DNA from: Manduca sexta
Taxonomy: Eukaryota > Arthropoda > Insecta > Lepidoptera > Sphingidae
Direction: 5' to 3'
Length of the DNA: 64,000 nucleotides
Assembly: GCF_014839805.1 (NCBI RefSeq)
Contig: NC_051140.1
Coordinates: 8,391,826 to 8,455,825, forward strand
Below are positions 32,608 through 46,559 of the stretch, piece by piece. How positions within the stretch are numbered: the first letter of the stretch is position 1; the number at the start of each line of letters is the position of its first letter. Below the pieces are notes generated by a model. That model saw only the letters and a list, made by a program, of their open reading frames with translations. It did not search any database and was not told the origin of the DNA. Made by a program: the position numbers and the translations under genes.

Positions 32608-35600
32608 CAAATAATATTTTCATATTACTTATGCAAGTTTCGGTTTTCATTTAATACCAGTATGGTTGTTAGTAATGTTTTACTTTATTTAGTCGGACTG
32701 GAACTAAAAAATAACTTCTGATTTGTAATGGTTGTTTATAAATTTATATTTGTTTGTGTTTATAAGGCAGGTACACAAAGTGGCAACAAAATAAAATATT
32801 TAATATAAGTATAATAATTTTTAAATGCTCTATTTTACAAATGCTAATGTCGTTTTGTAGTTGGATAATAAAACGAGTCTTTAATAATGAAAATCCAAAA
32901 GCGTCATTGGAAAATGTGCGCAGCGGATGTGTAAGTGGTGAACCCGGTCGCGATATGAGTTTTTTAAAACTTTGATACTAAGTTATGTAAATTTCGACAC
33001 CAATTGGTCTGAATTTATCTTTAACGATCTAAATTGTTTGTTCCATGTACCATAGTTGTCACTAAATAACGTATTCATATAATATAATGATAAAGTTTTG
33101 TATATTGTTTGTTTAGTAACTGAGTAACGAATCACTGAGTACTTTAATGTACTCCTTACTCGCTGTCGCTTACTGCTTTTCAATATTTACATCAATAAAA
33201 CAACTAGCGGGTAGTAGCGTATTTTCTAAATCTAATATTGTAGCGCGTCGGTAATGCAATAACTAAAACATTTTACATTCCGAGGAAGTAATTTGATGCA
33301 TAAACAAGACGTTTTCTATATGGTTCGGTTTAAAGAACTTTAACGTAAATCAGTGAAAAAATGTTTAAACATCGAATGAGGTCGTCGGCACTCGTTCTGT
33401 TTGCAAACATTCCATACATTCGTTTATTTAACGTGGCCTGGTCGAGTGGCTGCACACCCCTAAATTAGGATACTGCGTATGACGATATTGCGTACATGGT
33501 TATTGTTCAGTCGCAATAATAATTGCGTACACCTGAACTGCGTATCACATTATTATACTGATTTTGCTAATGTACCTATCGATCTCTATTTCCCATAGTC
33601 ACGCCATAACTTGAGAACGTCTTAACTGATTTCTATCATCTTTTTTTGTAATTTCTTATACTTTGTAAAAAAAATTATAGGTAGAAAAGTTTTGAAAATT
33701 ACAGCTGGGTTTTTTGATAAACATAAAATGTATATATTTCTTCTGTACATGTGTAGGTATGTAACTGAACTCTTATATTGTGGGACCTATTGATTATATT
33801 TTACGGGATTTCGGGTGGGTCTCTGGATGGTTCAGATTGATAATTGGACCCGATAGGTGGCGCTGTAGGTCAGGTTTTGGGATTTTACCTCCTTTTTAGA
33901 GTAGGACAACTTCTACACTAGTTTATTATGATAAAAACGAAAAATCATTTTCTATATTTACAACTTTCAATGCGATAAACTAAAATGTGTACTTATATTT
34001 AAAAATAATAATATATATATCCTCTGTTGCAAAGTTTCAACTATTTAACAATGTTTTAATGCTGTTAATATCTAGATTGTAAATCGCCTCACTGCTCTAT
34101 TGTCAGTAATATGACTGTGAGGAAAGAAGTTATGTTTTCAGGTATTTTCTTAAATACATAAATTTCATTTGAATGAACAATTGAGTATAATTATCGGATT
34201 TGAAGTAAATGTTGACGTTCCATAAACGACTGGTTGTTTTATTATGAGTGTGTAAAACATCGCGTTGTATTTAATAATCACGTAGTAGTATAAGACTTGA
34301 GGCTAGTCTAGATATCTTGTAAATACATATCAACCACCTTACTAATAATCGTTGTATATTTATGATAGTTAATCAGTATTTTGTCTTGCTATGTTCAATG
34401 ACATTTATCGTCAGCAGAAGCGAGACAAAATATTGTGTAACTAAGACAGACAACATTATTAGTAAGGTCCATAGTGTCCACTTTGACAACAAAATTAAAG
34501 GGCATTAATATTATATTGTACTATTTATGAATAGTATAATATTTAGGACAGGTTATCCTTCTACTATTCTCGATAGAAAAGTTATGTAGTGCTCGTTTTC
34601 AAGTCGGTTACTTGAGAGCCTTCCCTAAAATAAAACGTCCTACATAAACCATAGGGTTTATGTATGTCTATATCTTTGGGGGAAAATAGAATATTTTTTA
34701 TTATTCTAGAACATGGGTTGCGTCTGCAGGTATTCGCACAAATTTCATTCATCCGTGCAATACATTAAAATTAACAGAAATTAAATCAGCACCTATACAG
34801 CTATATAACATGATAGTATATATACAACGAAATTAACATGCCTCGGTTCGTACCGCTGTTTAGTGAAGCGGTCAGTGTACATAGTCGCTATGTAGGTACG
34901 TCAATATGTATTGTGACCGCAGGAAGGTGCAATAATCTAGCATCTCCTTGCTTTGTAAGCTAGTGTGGCTTCATTAAACGAGCGACAGGCATGAGGGTGT
35001 ACCACTGGAGAACTCCTCGAAGCAACCAGCGCTCTTAATCAAGTGGTTTCGAATATGTGGAAGGGTTTACCTTTCCGTTCGTGATTCTTAATTAGCATTA
35101 AAAATGTGTTGAGATTAAACACTGTGAATTAATATGTATTCACTACTTTATTTAGTCATTCCTAACATGGAGTTTAATGACACGTTATAAGTAACTTAAA
35201 GCATTTGAACTAATATAGACGACTGATGGTTTTATCCCGTTTCCACTTTAAAATTTTATAAAGTTAAACTCTATGTAGGATATATAGCAGATAGGATATT
35301 GGAATAAAAGAAAGTTGTCTACAACTTTCTACTAGACAAAAGAGGCCAACCGTTTGTTTTTAGGTGTATAGTTATTTTAAAGTATAATTAGTGTTGACGT
35401 ATTGTAAGTGCAACTTTGTTCGCCTGCGTAATAAAAAAAAATTATTATTGACTAGCTTCCGCCCGCAGCTTCGCCCGAGTGGATTTCGGACTTCAAAAAT
35501 GGAGGAGGTGCTCAATTTGTCGGGATGTTTTTTAATGTATGGTGGTATGCAGATGGTCCGATTGTCCGGTCAGGGTCTAATGATGGGATCCTGGTGAAAT

Positions 35601-35755
35601 CGAAGGAAGCATATAGCATGATTCAGTATTCACGCGCGATGGCTTATTATTAGCGTACTTCATGTATAACTTTGGTGTTTCTAAACAGATTTCTATGATT
35701 CTTTTTTATGGAATATTTAATAATGTTAACTTTTTTAATTAGGGATGACTGAGAG

Positions 35756-36882
35756 CAGCCCCGGATCTTGAATTTTTTGAAGGCGGGGCAAAATCTGGAT
35801 AATGCCGCCCCTAACCACCTATATTTTTACTTTTGTCATCATCATCATCATTTCGCGCTCCGCGGGAAATAATTTATGTGTGTTATATACTAGTCTAGCT
35901 TTTGCCCGCGGCTCCGCCTGCGTTATAAAGTTTTTCAGGCTAAAGTTTTCCGTTATAAAAGTCACGCTATATATTTTCTCGGAAGCCTGTGTTCTTCTCA
36001 GGGTCTCAAACTGTCTCCATACCAAATTTTATCCTAATACGTTGGGTAGTTTTTGAGTTTAACACGTTCAGGCAGACAAATCCAGCGGGGGACTTTGTTT
36101 TATAATAAATTTTTGGTTAACTTTTTAAGAGGAACAATCCCGTCATACATCATTGTTGCATAACTTTAACCGTTTATATATAATATATTTTCCCCGTTTT
36201 TGCAACATGTTGAAACTGTTACTGCTCTGCTCCTATTGGTCATAGCGTGATGATTTATAGCCTATAGCACTCCAGGAACAAAGGGCTATCCAACATAAAA
36301 ATATTTTTTCAATTCTAACCGATAGTTCCTGAGATTAGCCATTACTGAACCGCTCCTATTGGGTATAGCGTGATGATATACAGCACTCCACAAACAAAGG
36401 ACTATCCAACACAAAAGAATTTTTCAGTTCGAACCGGTAGTTCCTGAGATTAGCCATTACTGCTCCGCTCCTATTGGGTATAGCATGATGATATATAACC
36501 TATAGCACTCCACGAACAAAGGGCTATCCAACACAAAAAGATTTTTTCAGTTCGAACCAGCAGTTCCTGAGATTAGCCATTACTGCTCCGCTCCTATTGG
36601 GTATAGCGTGATGATATATAACCTATAGCACTTCACGAATAAAGGGCTATCCAACACAAAAAGAATTTTTCAGTTTGAACCAGTAGTTCCTGAGATTAGA
36701 GCGTTCAAACAAACAAACAAACAAACTCTTCAGCTTTATATAATAGTATAGAGTATAGATGTCGCAGTAGTCAAAGTTGCGTTAATGATGAGATGTGTAT
36801 TCGTCTGCCAAGTTTGAATTTCCCGCCCTCTAAATTCGCCGCCCGGGGCATGGCTAGCCCCCCCCCCCTAGATCCGGGGCTG
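35756..36882. mobile_element. hAT-like element with TIRs and 8-bp duplication, interrupted by another repeat
   Basis: Termini CAGCCCCGGATCT and AGATCCGGGGCTG are perfect 13-bp inverted repeats. They are flanked by ACTGAGAG on both sides (35748-35755 and 36883-36890). An 8-bp duplication with CAG ends is the hAT signature. Only about 125 bp at each end is hAT; the middle (about 35885-36755) is unrelated repeat DNA with a tandem array. No transposase is present. A poly-C run lies near the right end. Confidence 0.88.
35889..36757 (+). repeat. Repeat inserted in the hAT element, with a ~120-bp tandem array
   Basis: It starts with the CTAGCTTTTGCCCGCGG type motif common in lepidopteran dispersed repeats. 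Four tandem units follow at 36221, 36343, 36459 and 36581 (122, 116, about 120 bp each; each has CTCCTATTGG, GGGCTATCCAACA and GTTCCTGAGATTAG). It ends with (AAAC)n and CTCTTCAGCTTTATATAATA. Class not determined. Confidence 0.75.
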
Positions 36883-37079
36883 ACTGAGAGTGTTATAAAC
36901 GTAAGAGTAGACAAATATGATGAGAAAGCTTCGAACTGCTTTGCTATCGGGAGCTACACGTGTTATTGTGAGTCAACCATAAAAGATAGACATATGCTGT
37001 CGTGGGATATTTTTTATATAATTTTAAGGCGAACATTTCTGTCATACATGATTTCTGTGTAGCTTTAACCATTAAGGTT

Positions 37080-37335
37080 GCACCCGCGGCGGAAACTTAA
37101 AAAATGGAGTAACTTCTCCCGTTTTCCCAACATTTCCCTTCACTGCTCTGCTCCTATTAATTGTAGCGTGATGAAAAGTATACTATAACCACCACAGGAG
37201 TATGACAAATAATTGTACCAAGTTTCGTTAAAATCCGTCGAGTAGTTTTTGTTTCTATAACGGTTATACAGACAGACAGACAGACAAAAATTTTACTAAT
37301 TGCATTTTTGGCATCAGTATCGATCCCTAATCACC
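37080..37335 (+). repeat. Dispersed repeat with (CAGA)n
   Basis: CACCCGCGGCGGAAACTT start, TAGTTTTTGTTTCTATAACG and GACAGACAGACAGAC, and a CCTAATCACCCCCTGATAG stretch. Typical of abundant lepidopteran RTE/SINE 3' ends; class not settled. Confidence 0.5.
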
Positions 37336-37755
37336 CCCTGATAGTTATTTTGGAAATATATTTCATGTACAGAATTGACCTCTCTACAGATTTATTATAA
37401 GTATTGATGATAGAAGAAGAAGATAGATATAGATTATTTGAACGAAATGAACTTATTTCTTTACAAAGTTCTCCAAGATTACATATTTCTTATTACGAAT
37501 ACGAATTTTGTACTTGAAACACATTCAGATTTGTGTACCAATCAAAGGAAAACAGCGTTTATAACTTGCTTGCTTTATAAAATAGTAACAGATCCAATTC
37601 AACTACACATTCTCATAGTGCACTGTAACCGCCTCCTGCTCAATTTCCTACAAGGTATAGATCACTTCGCCGCAACTTATTAACTGGCTTTCCTAATAAT
37701 TGGAATTTTTATGATATAACATCGCGTGCAATTGCATGCATTTAGATCTTATTTT

Positions 37756-37792
37756 CGATTATTCTTACAACACTAACTTGTAAGAATAATCG
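37756..37792. repeat. 15-bp perfect hairpin
   Basis: CGATTATTCTTACAA (37756-37770) pairs with 37778-37792, loop CACTAAC. Pairing resumes after a mismatch on the outer side. Confidence 0.85.
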
Positions 37793-39859
37793 GAAATCTA
37801 AACCTTTAAGAATAGAATATTGTAATTTGTTGTAAATAATTACGTATTAAGAGGTTGTCTCTCGTGAGTGAAGTTTCTATATAAACGCTATTTCTAAGAC
37901 TAGCAAAGGAGACGTACCCCATAGTGATCATTTAATATATTATTTATTTTATTATTCAGTGTGTACATTTATAGTCCATAATAGATTGTTGATATTATGC
38001 TCTTCTAATTATTATAAGAATCTTTATGCACATACTTACTTACCTTCAAAAATATATAGAAACCATAGGAACAATACAAAAGATACAACGTAGCGATTTC
38101 AAAGATCCACCACAGTAATACAAAGAGAAAGTCGTTGGAAGGAGTACGGAATTGCTTCACATACATTCTGGAATAAATCTGCATGAATTTTCCCTTTGGA
38201 AAGAAACTTCCGCCATGTTACCCTTTGACCTTTGAAATCCATTTGGTAGGCTTTCACCTTTAAAGAAAATTGAAAAATTTATTGAGTCTTAAAATTGGAA
38301 CAGGAATTTAATTCGTGGTTTTAACGTTGTTTACTACGACAGCAATGATTAAGTAAAAAAGGAGAAATATTTTTTAAATGTATTACGAACAGATCCGGAA
38401 CAAGTTAAGCTGTGAATTCCTACCATTATCTAGGTTTTTTTAATACATCATAATAAAGGGTTAAAGAGATCATTCGCGATGATGTCCGCTTCTACTTCTC
38501 AAAGAAGTAATTTGAAAAAGACAATATTTACAATTTGTTTCTCAAAGGTTCATCTATCCATGAAGATACGAATCAATTGTATCTCAGGTACATGTGGGTC
38601 CAGGAAACCAGTGTTTGTATCGCTAAACTACGAACTAAGTACATATTTTGTCTCCCTTTCAAAACTGAGGATTTCACCATAGATGTTCTTCTATTTCACA
38701 TAGATAGAGTTTAAATTGTAAATGGTTGTTAAAAAGAATTATTAAAAAGCTGTGTATTGCCACATATGTTCAAATATAAGAAGACAGTTGTAACAATTAA
38801 TACAGATATTGGAAAATAGAGCGACTCGAGCCTCGAAATTCAATATAGTGAATTAATGTTCGTGTTGCTTTGAAGATTTTCTTTACAATCTACAATTTTA
38901 TTCTACCGCTTACGTTGGAGTGTAGACATATCTTTAGGTTGATTAACTGTTTCTGACACGCTCATGATTATGCTATTAACATAATATTTTTAATTTTATT
39001 ACAATATAATTTTATTATTGCGAAATTAAATTTATGTTTGCTATTAAAAGTTGGATGTTTAATCACTTGTACTAAAATTATCATAGTTAATTTTTTACAT
39101 AATGCCTAATATTTTGTTAATTTTCTTTTTAAATAATGTTTAACTATTTGAATACAAGTTTGACTTGTATTTATTTTTATATCAATAATAAAGCAGTCAT
39201 TATATAACTTTTATATGCTTTATGACTATTTACATTTAAAGCATATTTTTATAGATCCCGTGAAATCGTACAAATAAACAGGCGTGTTAGTGATGTTAAC
39301 GAATGTACGATAACCGAAATCATTAAATGTTGTGCAAACAGCGAATCCACTGATGTACTAAAATAATTCATACGTCACTACGGTAGATAAGAAACAATAC
39401 CACTCTAAGGCAGACTCAAAGGCATATTTCTAAAGGAAATGAATCTTATGTCGGAGCGTGTAAGGTGTTCTTTCCACATGCACAGACAATATTGAAAATG
39501 TCGATATAACAGACTTTATGTCGCGATGGCGAGATAAATTTCTTCAGAAGAATAGCTAGTAGGTACTAACTATTTTAAGTGGTATTAATGCATACTAAAT
39601 TAACGATACTCATCAGTTAATTAGGGGTCAAAATGACATATAAACTACGTTCTTTTTCACATATTTTGCAGTACCTTTAACATTCTTTATCAAACCAAAT
39701 TACACCTACTGAAATTAGTATATTGTTATAAGCTTCCAAGACCATTGAGTTCCTAAAATTTCTAGCTGTTTTAAAAATGCTTAAGACACTAGCTATGCAG
39801 TTACCATTTAGTGGACGGTTGTCATGTTGCGATCAATTGACCTCGAGCGCAAACAGATC

Positions 39860-39890
39860 GCTTGGACACGTGCCCCGTGGCACGTCGCTC
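39860..39890. promoter_or_regulatory. E-box / hypoxia-response-like palindrome in NDRG intron
   Basis: CACGTG at 39867-39872 and CACGT at 39881-39885 form an inverted pair ACGTGCC-CCGT-GGCACGT in an unusually GC-rich intronic island (about 39830-39920). Bases ACGTG are the core of bHLH-PAS (HIF, clock) sites. Vertebrate NDRG1 is hypoxia-induced; that this site acts on the insect gene is inference. Confidence 0.3.
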
Positions 39891-41307
39891 CCTGCCAGTG
39901 CCTCGTACCTACGTTGTGTACAGAGCTGGATATAAGTACTAACTACATTTTGTTAAAAGACCAGTATACAGTTTGATACTTATTGAATCAATCGATTAAT
40001 TTATATACAGCGCACCCGAATTTCGATTACGAACTGCACGGTTCAAATGTGCGTGCATTTACAAATACAATAAATTTATTTATTTTGATCTTCATTGTAC
40101 ACGAAAAAAATACTGTATTTAATATTAAAAATACTTATGGCAGAAAAAATATCCAAAAATCTTGTCAATGATATTCCAGAATGTTTTTTTCGTGCGCATT
40201 AAAAACGTCTATTTGACGCTGAGTATGACAATCGGAAGTCAACCTTAAAAATAATTGAACATATTAAGGGCAAACGTAAATATTCCTTATCGACATTCCA
40301 CTTATAGATCCAAACGACCTTCAATACACACAAACTTAATTAAATTACAGCTCAAGTGTACCGAACGAATTGGTGGCTAATTGGGCCACTCGCAGGTAAG
40401 AGCTGTAAATGGGCCTCGCATGCCCAGGGGAAATCGGCCGAGTGTACATTGAATCACAGTTTAATGTCCATTGCATCTTTCGCTAATTAATACAATACGG
40501 TTCAGAGGGTTTGGGGTTTGTGTGTTGTCTCTTGATCTAGTTACAGTATATTTTAGTCGACCACTAGTTCAGATTCTAGAGGCGATTGCCAGACCGGCCG
40601 ACACAGTTCCTATAGGTTACAATGTGTCTACAATGATTTGACCAACACTTCATTCCTCTGAGAGAATTATGCAATAATTAATGGTAGTGCGTCAGACAAA
40701 AATGTTAGTGAAAAATATAATATTTTATAGGAGAAAAATATACTGCGATGTTTTATGGCCACGCGGAGCGCATTTTTGGAAGCATTGTGTTAATATTGTT
40801 AAATCTTTGTGCAAATCAAAACACATTTTAGCTTATAAAGGAATACTTATATATTTTTTATTTATTAAGTTTTCTATGCTTGTGGTTTTGTTATTTTAGG
40901 AAGAAATTAACACAATTAATAATGAAAACTTCGATTATAGAAGTTTATTGGTAAATACAACTTATATTACATTAACTACTATGCAATCAAAAGGAAGATC
41001 CCACTCTATGTCTAGACATACGCCATCCACTACAAAGTGAAGTGTCATCAGTTAACGCAATCAGGCCAATACGAGCTAGGACGAGCTGATTAAGCTAAAT
41101 GGAAGCTAGCGGGGGTGCGCGCACGTCAGCCATACAATAACACTAACCTATTGTTATTGTTATAAATTAACTTTAATAAAATCATCATGGAGATATTGTT
41201 ATGATTATTATAGCAATTTACTTGGTTTCATTCGGTTTATTTTTTATGGATATAGTGCTGTTTTAGTATATTGGACCTTACTAATAGATATAAGCACATA
41301 CACACAC

Positions 41308-41364
41308 AGAGAGAGGGAGAGAGAGAGAGAGAGAGAGAAAGAGGGAGAGAGAGAGAGAGAGAGA
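41308..41364 (+). repeat. (GA)n microsatellite
   Basis: Nearly pure GA with a few GGGA and AAAG interruptions, at the 3' edge of a family-B SINE. Confidence 0.95.
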
Positions 41365-41595
41365 CGGCTTTAATCCCTGAAAGGTAGGCAGATGCGTAAC
41401 TGGTGCACCTATTTTCCGTTATTCCGGCCCATGATATGATAAGGGTCGAGCCTATCGCCATATCGGAAATAAAATTCCAGACTTTTGACTGATATTGGGT
41501 AGAAAAACCTAATATCAGTTTGTCCGACCCGAAGATCGAACTCGAGACATACCACTATAGTCGCATCGTAATTTAACTACGCCACCGTGGCAATC
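41365..41595 (-). mobile_element. SINE, family B, copy 4 with a (GA)n tail
   Basis: On the minus strand: head CCACGGTGGCGTAGTTAA, B box GAGTTCGATCTTCGGGTCGG, then GATATGGCGATAGGCTCGAC. A long GA/CT microsatellite starts where the 3' end lies (41308-41364). Confidence 0.85.
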
Positions 41596-42922
41596 TAAGC
41601 TTGATATAATAACATATAATTACCTTATGTTTAAGTAACCTTAAAAGTTTTTGTTACATACGTTGAGAACAATTTTCCACCATTCATTATTATAATTAAG
41701 AGTTAATTTAGCAAAATTTGGAAAGTCATAATCAATGTCTGAGCCTCATACCCTAACATTGACGACCAAATACGCTTCTGTTTATTTATACACTTGACCG
41801 ATTAATGCTTTACAGAATTTAACGCGATATATCTTTCGTTCCTGTAGTTTATCGGTAGAACCCCTTATTTCAATCATAAAGGGTTCTGGATATACGCTGT
41901 TCAATATTCATCAAGCGATGCCGAGATCGGCGAGTTTATTTTTCATTCGACTGTATTATCAAGTACGGACTACGTTAATTTTACTGAATACGAGTGCATT
42001 GTAAAAGAAAACTAGTGGAACTTCTCTCTTTCCATATAAAGCATATTTTTCACTAATGAGGCGTTTACGTCAATAGTAATAAAAGTATATTGGCTGTTGT
42101 CGTATACACCTTGTTTCTTTTTATCAGCATATCGTATGAGACATTTGTCTGAATCTAGAAATGATATGCAACGAGTGGTCTCAGATATTACATTCATAAT
42201 ATGTTGTGGTTATTATTCGTATTATATGCTTACAATCAACATTCGTATTTCCGACCTTTCTGAGTTGACATAAATATATTTTTTCTAGTGACCTGTCATA
42301 ATAATATCTCAGATAGTAGTAGTAGTATGTAGTGATTGTAGAGTATTTTTAGAAATAAACGACAAGGAGAGTTGAGACAGAACAGACTATCATATAGCCA
42401 TAATTATACATACGTGTACATTTGTATAAATAAATATGCATAGTCTTTGATTTTCTCACAGTTTAGTCGGTTAAAACAGAACAGCGTTGCAAATAAAATC
42501 TGTTCTATTCAATAAATATGCTGAGAGAGCAACTGTTACGCGTCAAACTCTGCTCCGTCGATATTTCCAGATGTTTGTAAACAATATATTTTCGGCTTTA
42601 GCTGTGGGATGAAGTCATAAATCATACACGGGAACACCTTTAAATCCAAATTTTGCGAGTCGTCGACCCAGAATGGGTGTGCTGAAGGAATAACGGTATG
42701 TTAAAAAAATAACATTGTTTTTTGTTTACGACACATTATAGTCTGTTTGAATATTGGAAGATATAAAAATCGATATAAATTGTTCCGTACTGTTTTAGAG
42801 CGATATAGAAATACTCCCATTTAACAAGAAAAAAAACGAGTGTAGTATAATCAGTTCTCGAATTGTTATTCTCATATTTGTTATATTCTTCGATGTATAT
42901 ATCATTTGCCCTGTGTTACATA

Positions 42923-43090
42923 CTATCCCACTGCTAGGCACGGGCCTCCACTACTACTGAGAGGGATTAAGCCTTAGTTCACCACGCTGGCCTAGTGCGG
43001 ATTGGTAGACTTCACAGACCCCCAAAGTTTCTATAGAGAATTTCCCAGGTGTGCAGATTTCGTCATGATTTTTTCCTTTACCGTCACATA
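42923..43090 (-). mobile_element. SINE family A, partial copy 3
   Basis: It contains the 3' half of the family (GGGCCTCCACTACTACTGAG, TAGACTTCACAGAC and so on) with several differences, and lacks the tRNA-like head and a clear tail. An old fragment. Confidence 0.8.
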
Positions 43091-43765
43091 TTACTCGATT
43101 TGTAAAAATATTTTTTGTATAATAGTTAGCTTCTGTTATGTGATCTTAACCTGAAAAGAGCATCCACAAATCTTAATATCAAATAAATCATGGTCGCTCT
43201 TAAAGCTGATTTTTCAACCATCAAATAAATTACGACAAATGGGACAAATTCACAACTTTTGTTATACATATAAAAAATTCATTTTTTAATCGCATTTGTT
43301 GTACGTTAACATACGCATACCTTTCAACAGAATTAAAAATCAGTCCTTACTGAAGTAAACATGACGATGGCGAGGGGTTTTTTGGGTTTACTGAAATACA
43401 ACTGTCTGCAAAATGCACCACCATCACCTTTAGCGTTGATTTTGGTGAAATAGACCCGGAAAGGCTGACTGTACTATAGAACTGTTTGCAACATCCCTTT
43501 ACCACTTTAAAAAATATTTTGTGTTTAATTGAGAGTACCTTTTTATTGATTACACTAAGAAATTGTCTAACTGACAAAACTTTTGATTTATTAAAATTTC
43601 AGTCACCTGTTTTAATATTGTCTATTAATACCGTGACCTAATCAGCCGATGCAGTCATCCATTATTAGTCTCCAGCTACGTTTTGCCAGAGGCGAGCGGA
43701 CCGCAAGCAAGTTATAAGCACATTGCAAAATGTATACAGCATGCTACAGTATTGTTTTTTAAAAT

Positions 43766-43872
43766 ATAGACTGCGTCGTTGTATTATGTTCCGATTGCAG
43801 TGCTGAGGTCACCGGTTCGATCTCCAGATCGAGCAAGTGGTATTGGGTTTTACTATTCCGTATCAGTCCGTG
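43766..43872 (+). mobile_element. SINE, family B, copy 5 (5' part)
   Basis: B box GGTTCGATCTC followed by GATCGAGCAAGTGGTATTGG and TATCAGTCCG; the 3' part is missing or decayed. Confidence 0.65.
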
Positions 43873-45589
43873 CAATAAATCTATACATTTTATAATTTTC
43901 ACATAAATATTAAAGCTACCTGCGGTATTCAAACTAAAGAACATTTGCGAGCTAGAATATTATGTCTATACGTCCGTCATAAAACATCTTACGTAGAAAC
44001 TAAAATTACAGCAAACGCAAAGAAAATCCTCCTTCGCGACCAGCTGTCCAATTCGGTTCGAACTGGTGTAAAGGCCCATAAAATTTTCCGTGTGTGCGTT
44101 TCGGCTGGAGTGTTATAGTAGCACATACAACAATAGCATTAATACATAGTTTTTTTTTTAATATTTTATTGTTTTAACAATTTTTTTTTGAAGACAAACA
44201 ATAATTACATAAGTAAGGTAGTCTGACCGAAGATAGCCCGATTCCTAACAAGGCCCACCATTCTTGTTTTTTGTTTTGTAATTTAAAAACACTACGATTT
44301 TTGTTAATTATTATATTATAACATTTTAAAACATGTAGTTACATGTTGCAATTGTATTGAAGATTTTTTTCATCATTTTTCATGAAACGATGTTACGAAG
44401 ATTTTAAAATTAAACGGGCTAACAGTAGTTCTGTTACGTTTTAATTAAGATCTGTTATTTTGAGTAAGGTTATGTTTATCAGAAAAAAACGGTCAAGTTG
44501 AACCAATTTGATAAATATACTATTCTGTTTATTGCATATAAATTGTTTCACGACTTCAAAACTATTCGTTATACAGGTGATTTAAGAAAGATGTACTTAT
44601 TAACATAATTCATTCAAGATCTAGAACTACAGTCATACAGTTTTTCTGGAATACTAAATTTCTTGACTAACGACATGTCTGGGAATATTACATATTCTAA
44701 ACCCACTCCGAAAAAAAGAGTTAATAATAACACATTAATCGAATTATCTTCAGATCCATTGCTTCTGCGCATCACGCTCGTCATCTATAATTAACACGAT
44801 CAACAAATCATTTAACAATCTGTCATTGCATGAACTGTGCGCGCATGTAGTCTAACGCGCGAACCGGCGTAGATTTCACCATCTATTTCTGTTGCTGTAA
44901 ACAGCATTGTGCGGGTAATGTTGTTTGTTTACTGAACACGCCCTCAATGCCGACCCCACGTCTTAATTGGCAGCCGTTTGATGCCATATCCGCGGTATTA
45001 ATAGTTAAGCAAAGTATTTTACGTAATTAGGTTAGTGCAATTTGTATGCTAGAGCTTAGAATGTTTTGTTTACTTTTTCTATCGAAGATGTAAAAGGCGG
45101 TAAAAGGTTTACGAATATAGTACTCAAATTAGCGGTAAAAATATACTGAAGAGAAATAGAAACATTTAAAGAACACTATAAAAAAATCCATAAAATCATA
45201 CTTAAAAATAATTGTATATGCGTTAAAGTGTTTGAAACTTATCATTTAACTACAAAAAAGAGGATTAATATTTTCTGCTGTCACAGCATACATAGACTAG
45301 TTACTAGCAAACAAACAAACGGTTCTTGAACATTTACAAACACTATATTTATAAAGTGTGTACTAAAACGCTGCCTAATTTATCGCCGTATCTAATTTAT
45401 AGTCCTTAGGTCGGTTGCCAATTTCGCTCAGTTCGTCGCTCTTATTAGCCCGGGGCGAGATTATCTCGGCTATCAGGTTTCAAATTTATTCCGACGACAG
45501 CTCAGGTGTCTAGGAGATAGATGAGCATCCTTACGTGAATAGGGCTGCTCTATCTCGTTTCGGGATATCTTATCACGTTGTGTCTAGAG

Positions 45590-45862
45590 CAATGCCTCCC
45601 AACCTTTTTTAGGCCATGCCCCACCTTAACATTTCTAAAATTTTTATGCACCCCATACACTATTTTTAACCTATAAAATTGTTTTGTTCCCTTAAGAAAT
45701 ATAAATGATAAGTTTTAGGAAGAAATCACTATGAAATTGTTAACATCGTAAGTAAAATTTCAAAACATATAAGAATGAAAAACTGCAAATTCTGTTTAAT
45801 TTGCCCCCTTAACTATGAATTTACCCCCTTGTGGGGCGTGGGTTCCACGTTGGGAAACACTG
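45590..45862. mobile_element. hAT-like MITE, 273 bp
   Basis: Ends CAATGCCTCCCAAC and GTTGGGAAACACTG are imperfect inverted repeats of the CAGTGxTTCCCAAC kind found in hAT elements. Flanks GTCTAGAG (45582-45589) and GTCTAGGA (45863-45870) match at six of eight positions. No coding capacity. Confidence 0.7.
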
Positions 45863-46012
45863 GTCTAGGACGTTAGAGGTGATGCGTTCATACGCGGATA
45901 AACAAATGTATGTTTTAGTACTAAAAATGTTAACTGTAGTAATTTGTCTGTATGGAGTCATGACGACGTATTGACTTTAGAGCTGATTGTATAGAATCAA
46001 TCCTCCTCCGTC

Positions 46013-46240
46013 GGTCAATTCCCCTCCTGTCTGATGGTAAGCGATACGACCACCCGTAATAGTAGCAACATCATACATAACTTTTTAATACCAAAGCTCT
46101 GCCCGACACTCCACTGCGCTCATCACCCTGTGACATGAGATTGCCTCGTGACCATGAAGGCTGTACAGTCTTTGAAATGGAAGAAAATCAAAAAATATTA
46201 AAAACTGCGATAAAATCCGATAGTTTTATTTCAAAGTATA
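46013..46240 (+). repeat. Dispersed repeat, GATGGTAAGCGATACGACCA family
   Basis: GATGGTAAGCGATACGACCA, ACACTCCACTGCGCTCATCA, and GCGATAAAATCCGATAGTTT at the end. Related copies at 52690-52920, 56868-57080, 6585-6670 and, for its 3' part, 6240-6360 and 54175-54350. Confidence 0.7.
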
Positions 46241-46325
46241 GGCCTGTTAAAATATCCCAAGCAAAGTTGATCAATCTGGGATTTTAGCCTAGCACTTCCT
46301 AATTTATAGCCCATATAAGCTGCTA

Positions 46326-46500
46326 CTAGCCATTAAAGCATCGGAATGTTTGCCAGCAAACATGACAGCTACATGACATTATGCGTGTCACGGAAAAATA
46401 ACCTAATTATGTAGCATATAAGGTTATATTCCCGTGACACACGTAAATGTCATGTAGCTGTAATGTTTGCCGGCAAACATTCCGATGCTAAATGGGCTAG
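46326..46500. mobile_element. Fold-back MITE, 175 bp
   Basis: Arms 46326-46404 and 46421-46500 are inverse copies with few differences (CTAGCC tip, GCATCGGAATGTTTGCC, ACATGACATT, GTGTCACGG) and a 16-base loop. It is mostly stem. No clear target duplication found. Confidence 0.82.
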
Positions 46501-46559
46501 ATTCAGAAGCCGACCGATTCCAGATTCCACGTTAATACGCAAAAGACCTTAACAGGGAC

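Noticed and set aside
36221..36699. CRISPR-like array from four regular units
   Set aside because: Contiguous ~120-bp units without unique spacers in a eukaryotic repeat; a tandem repeat.
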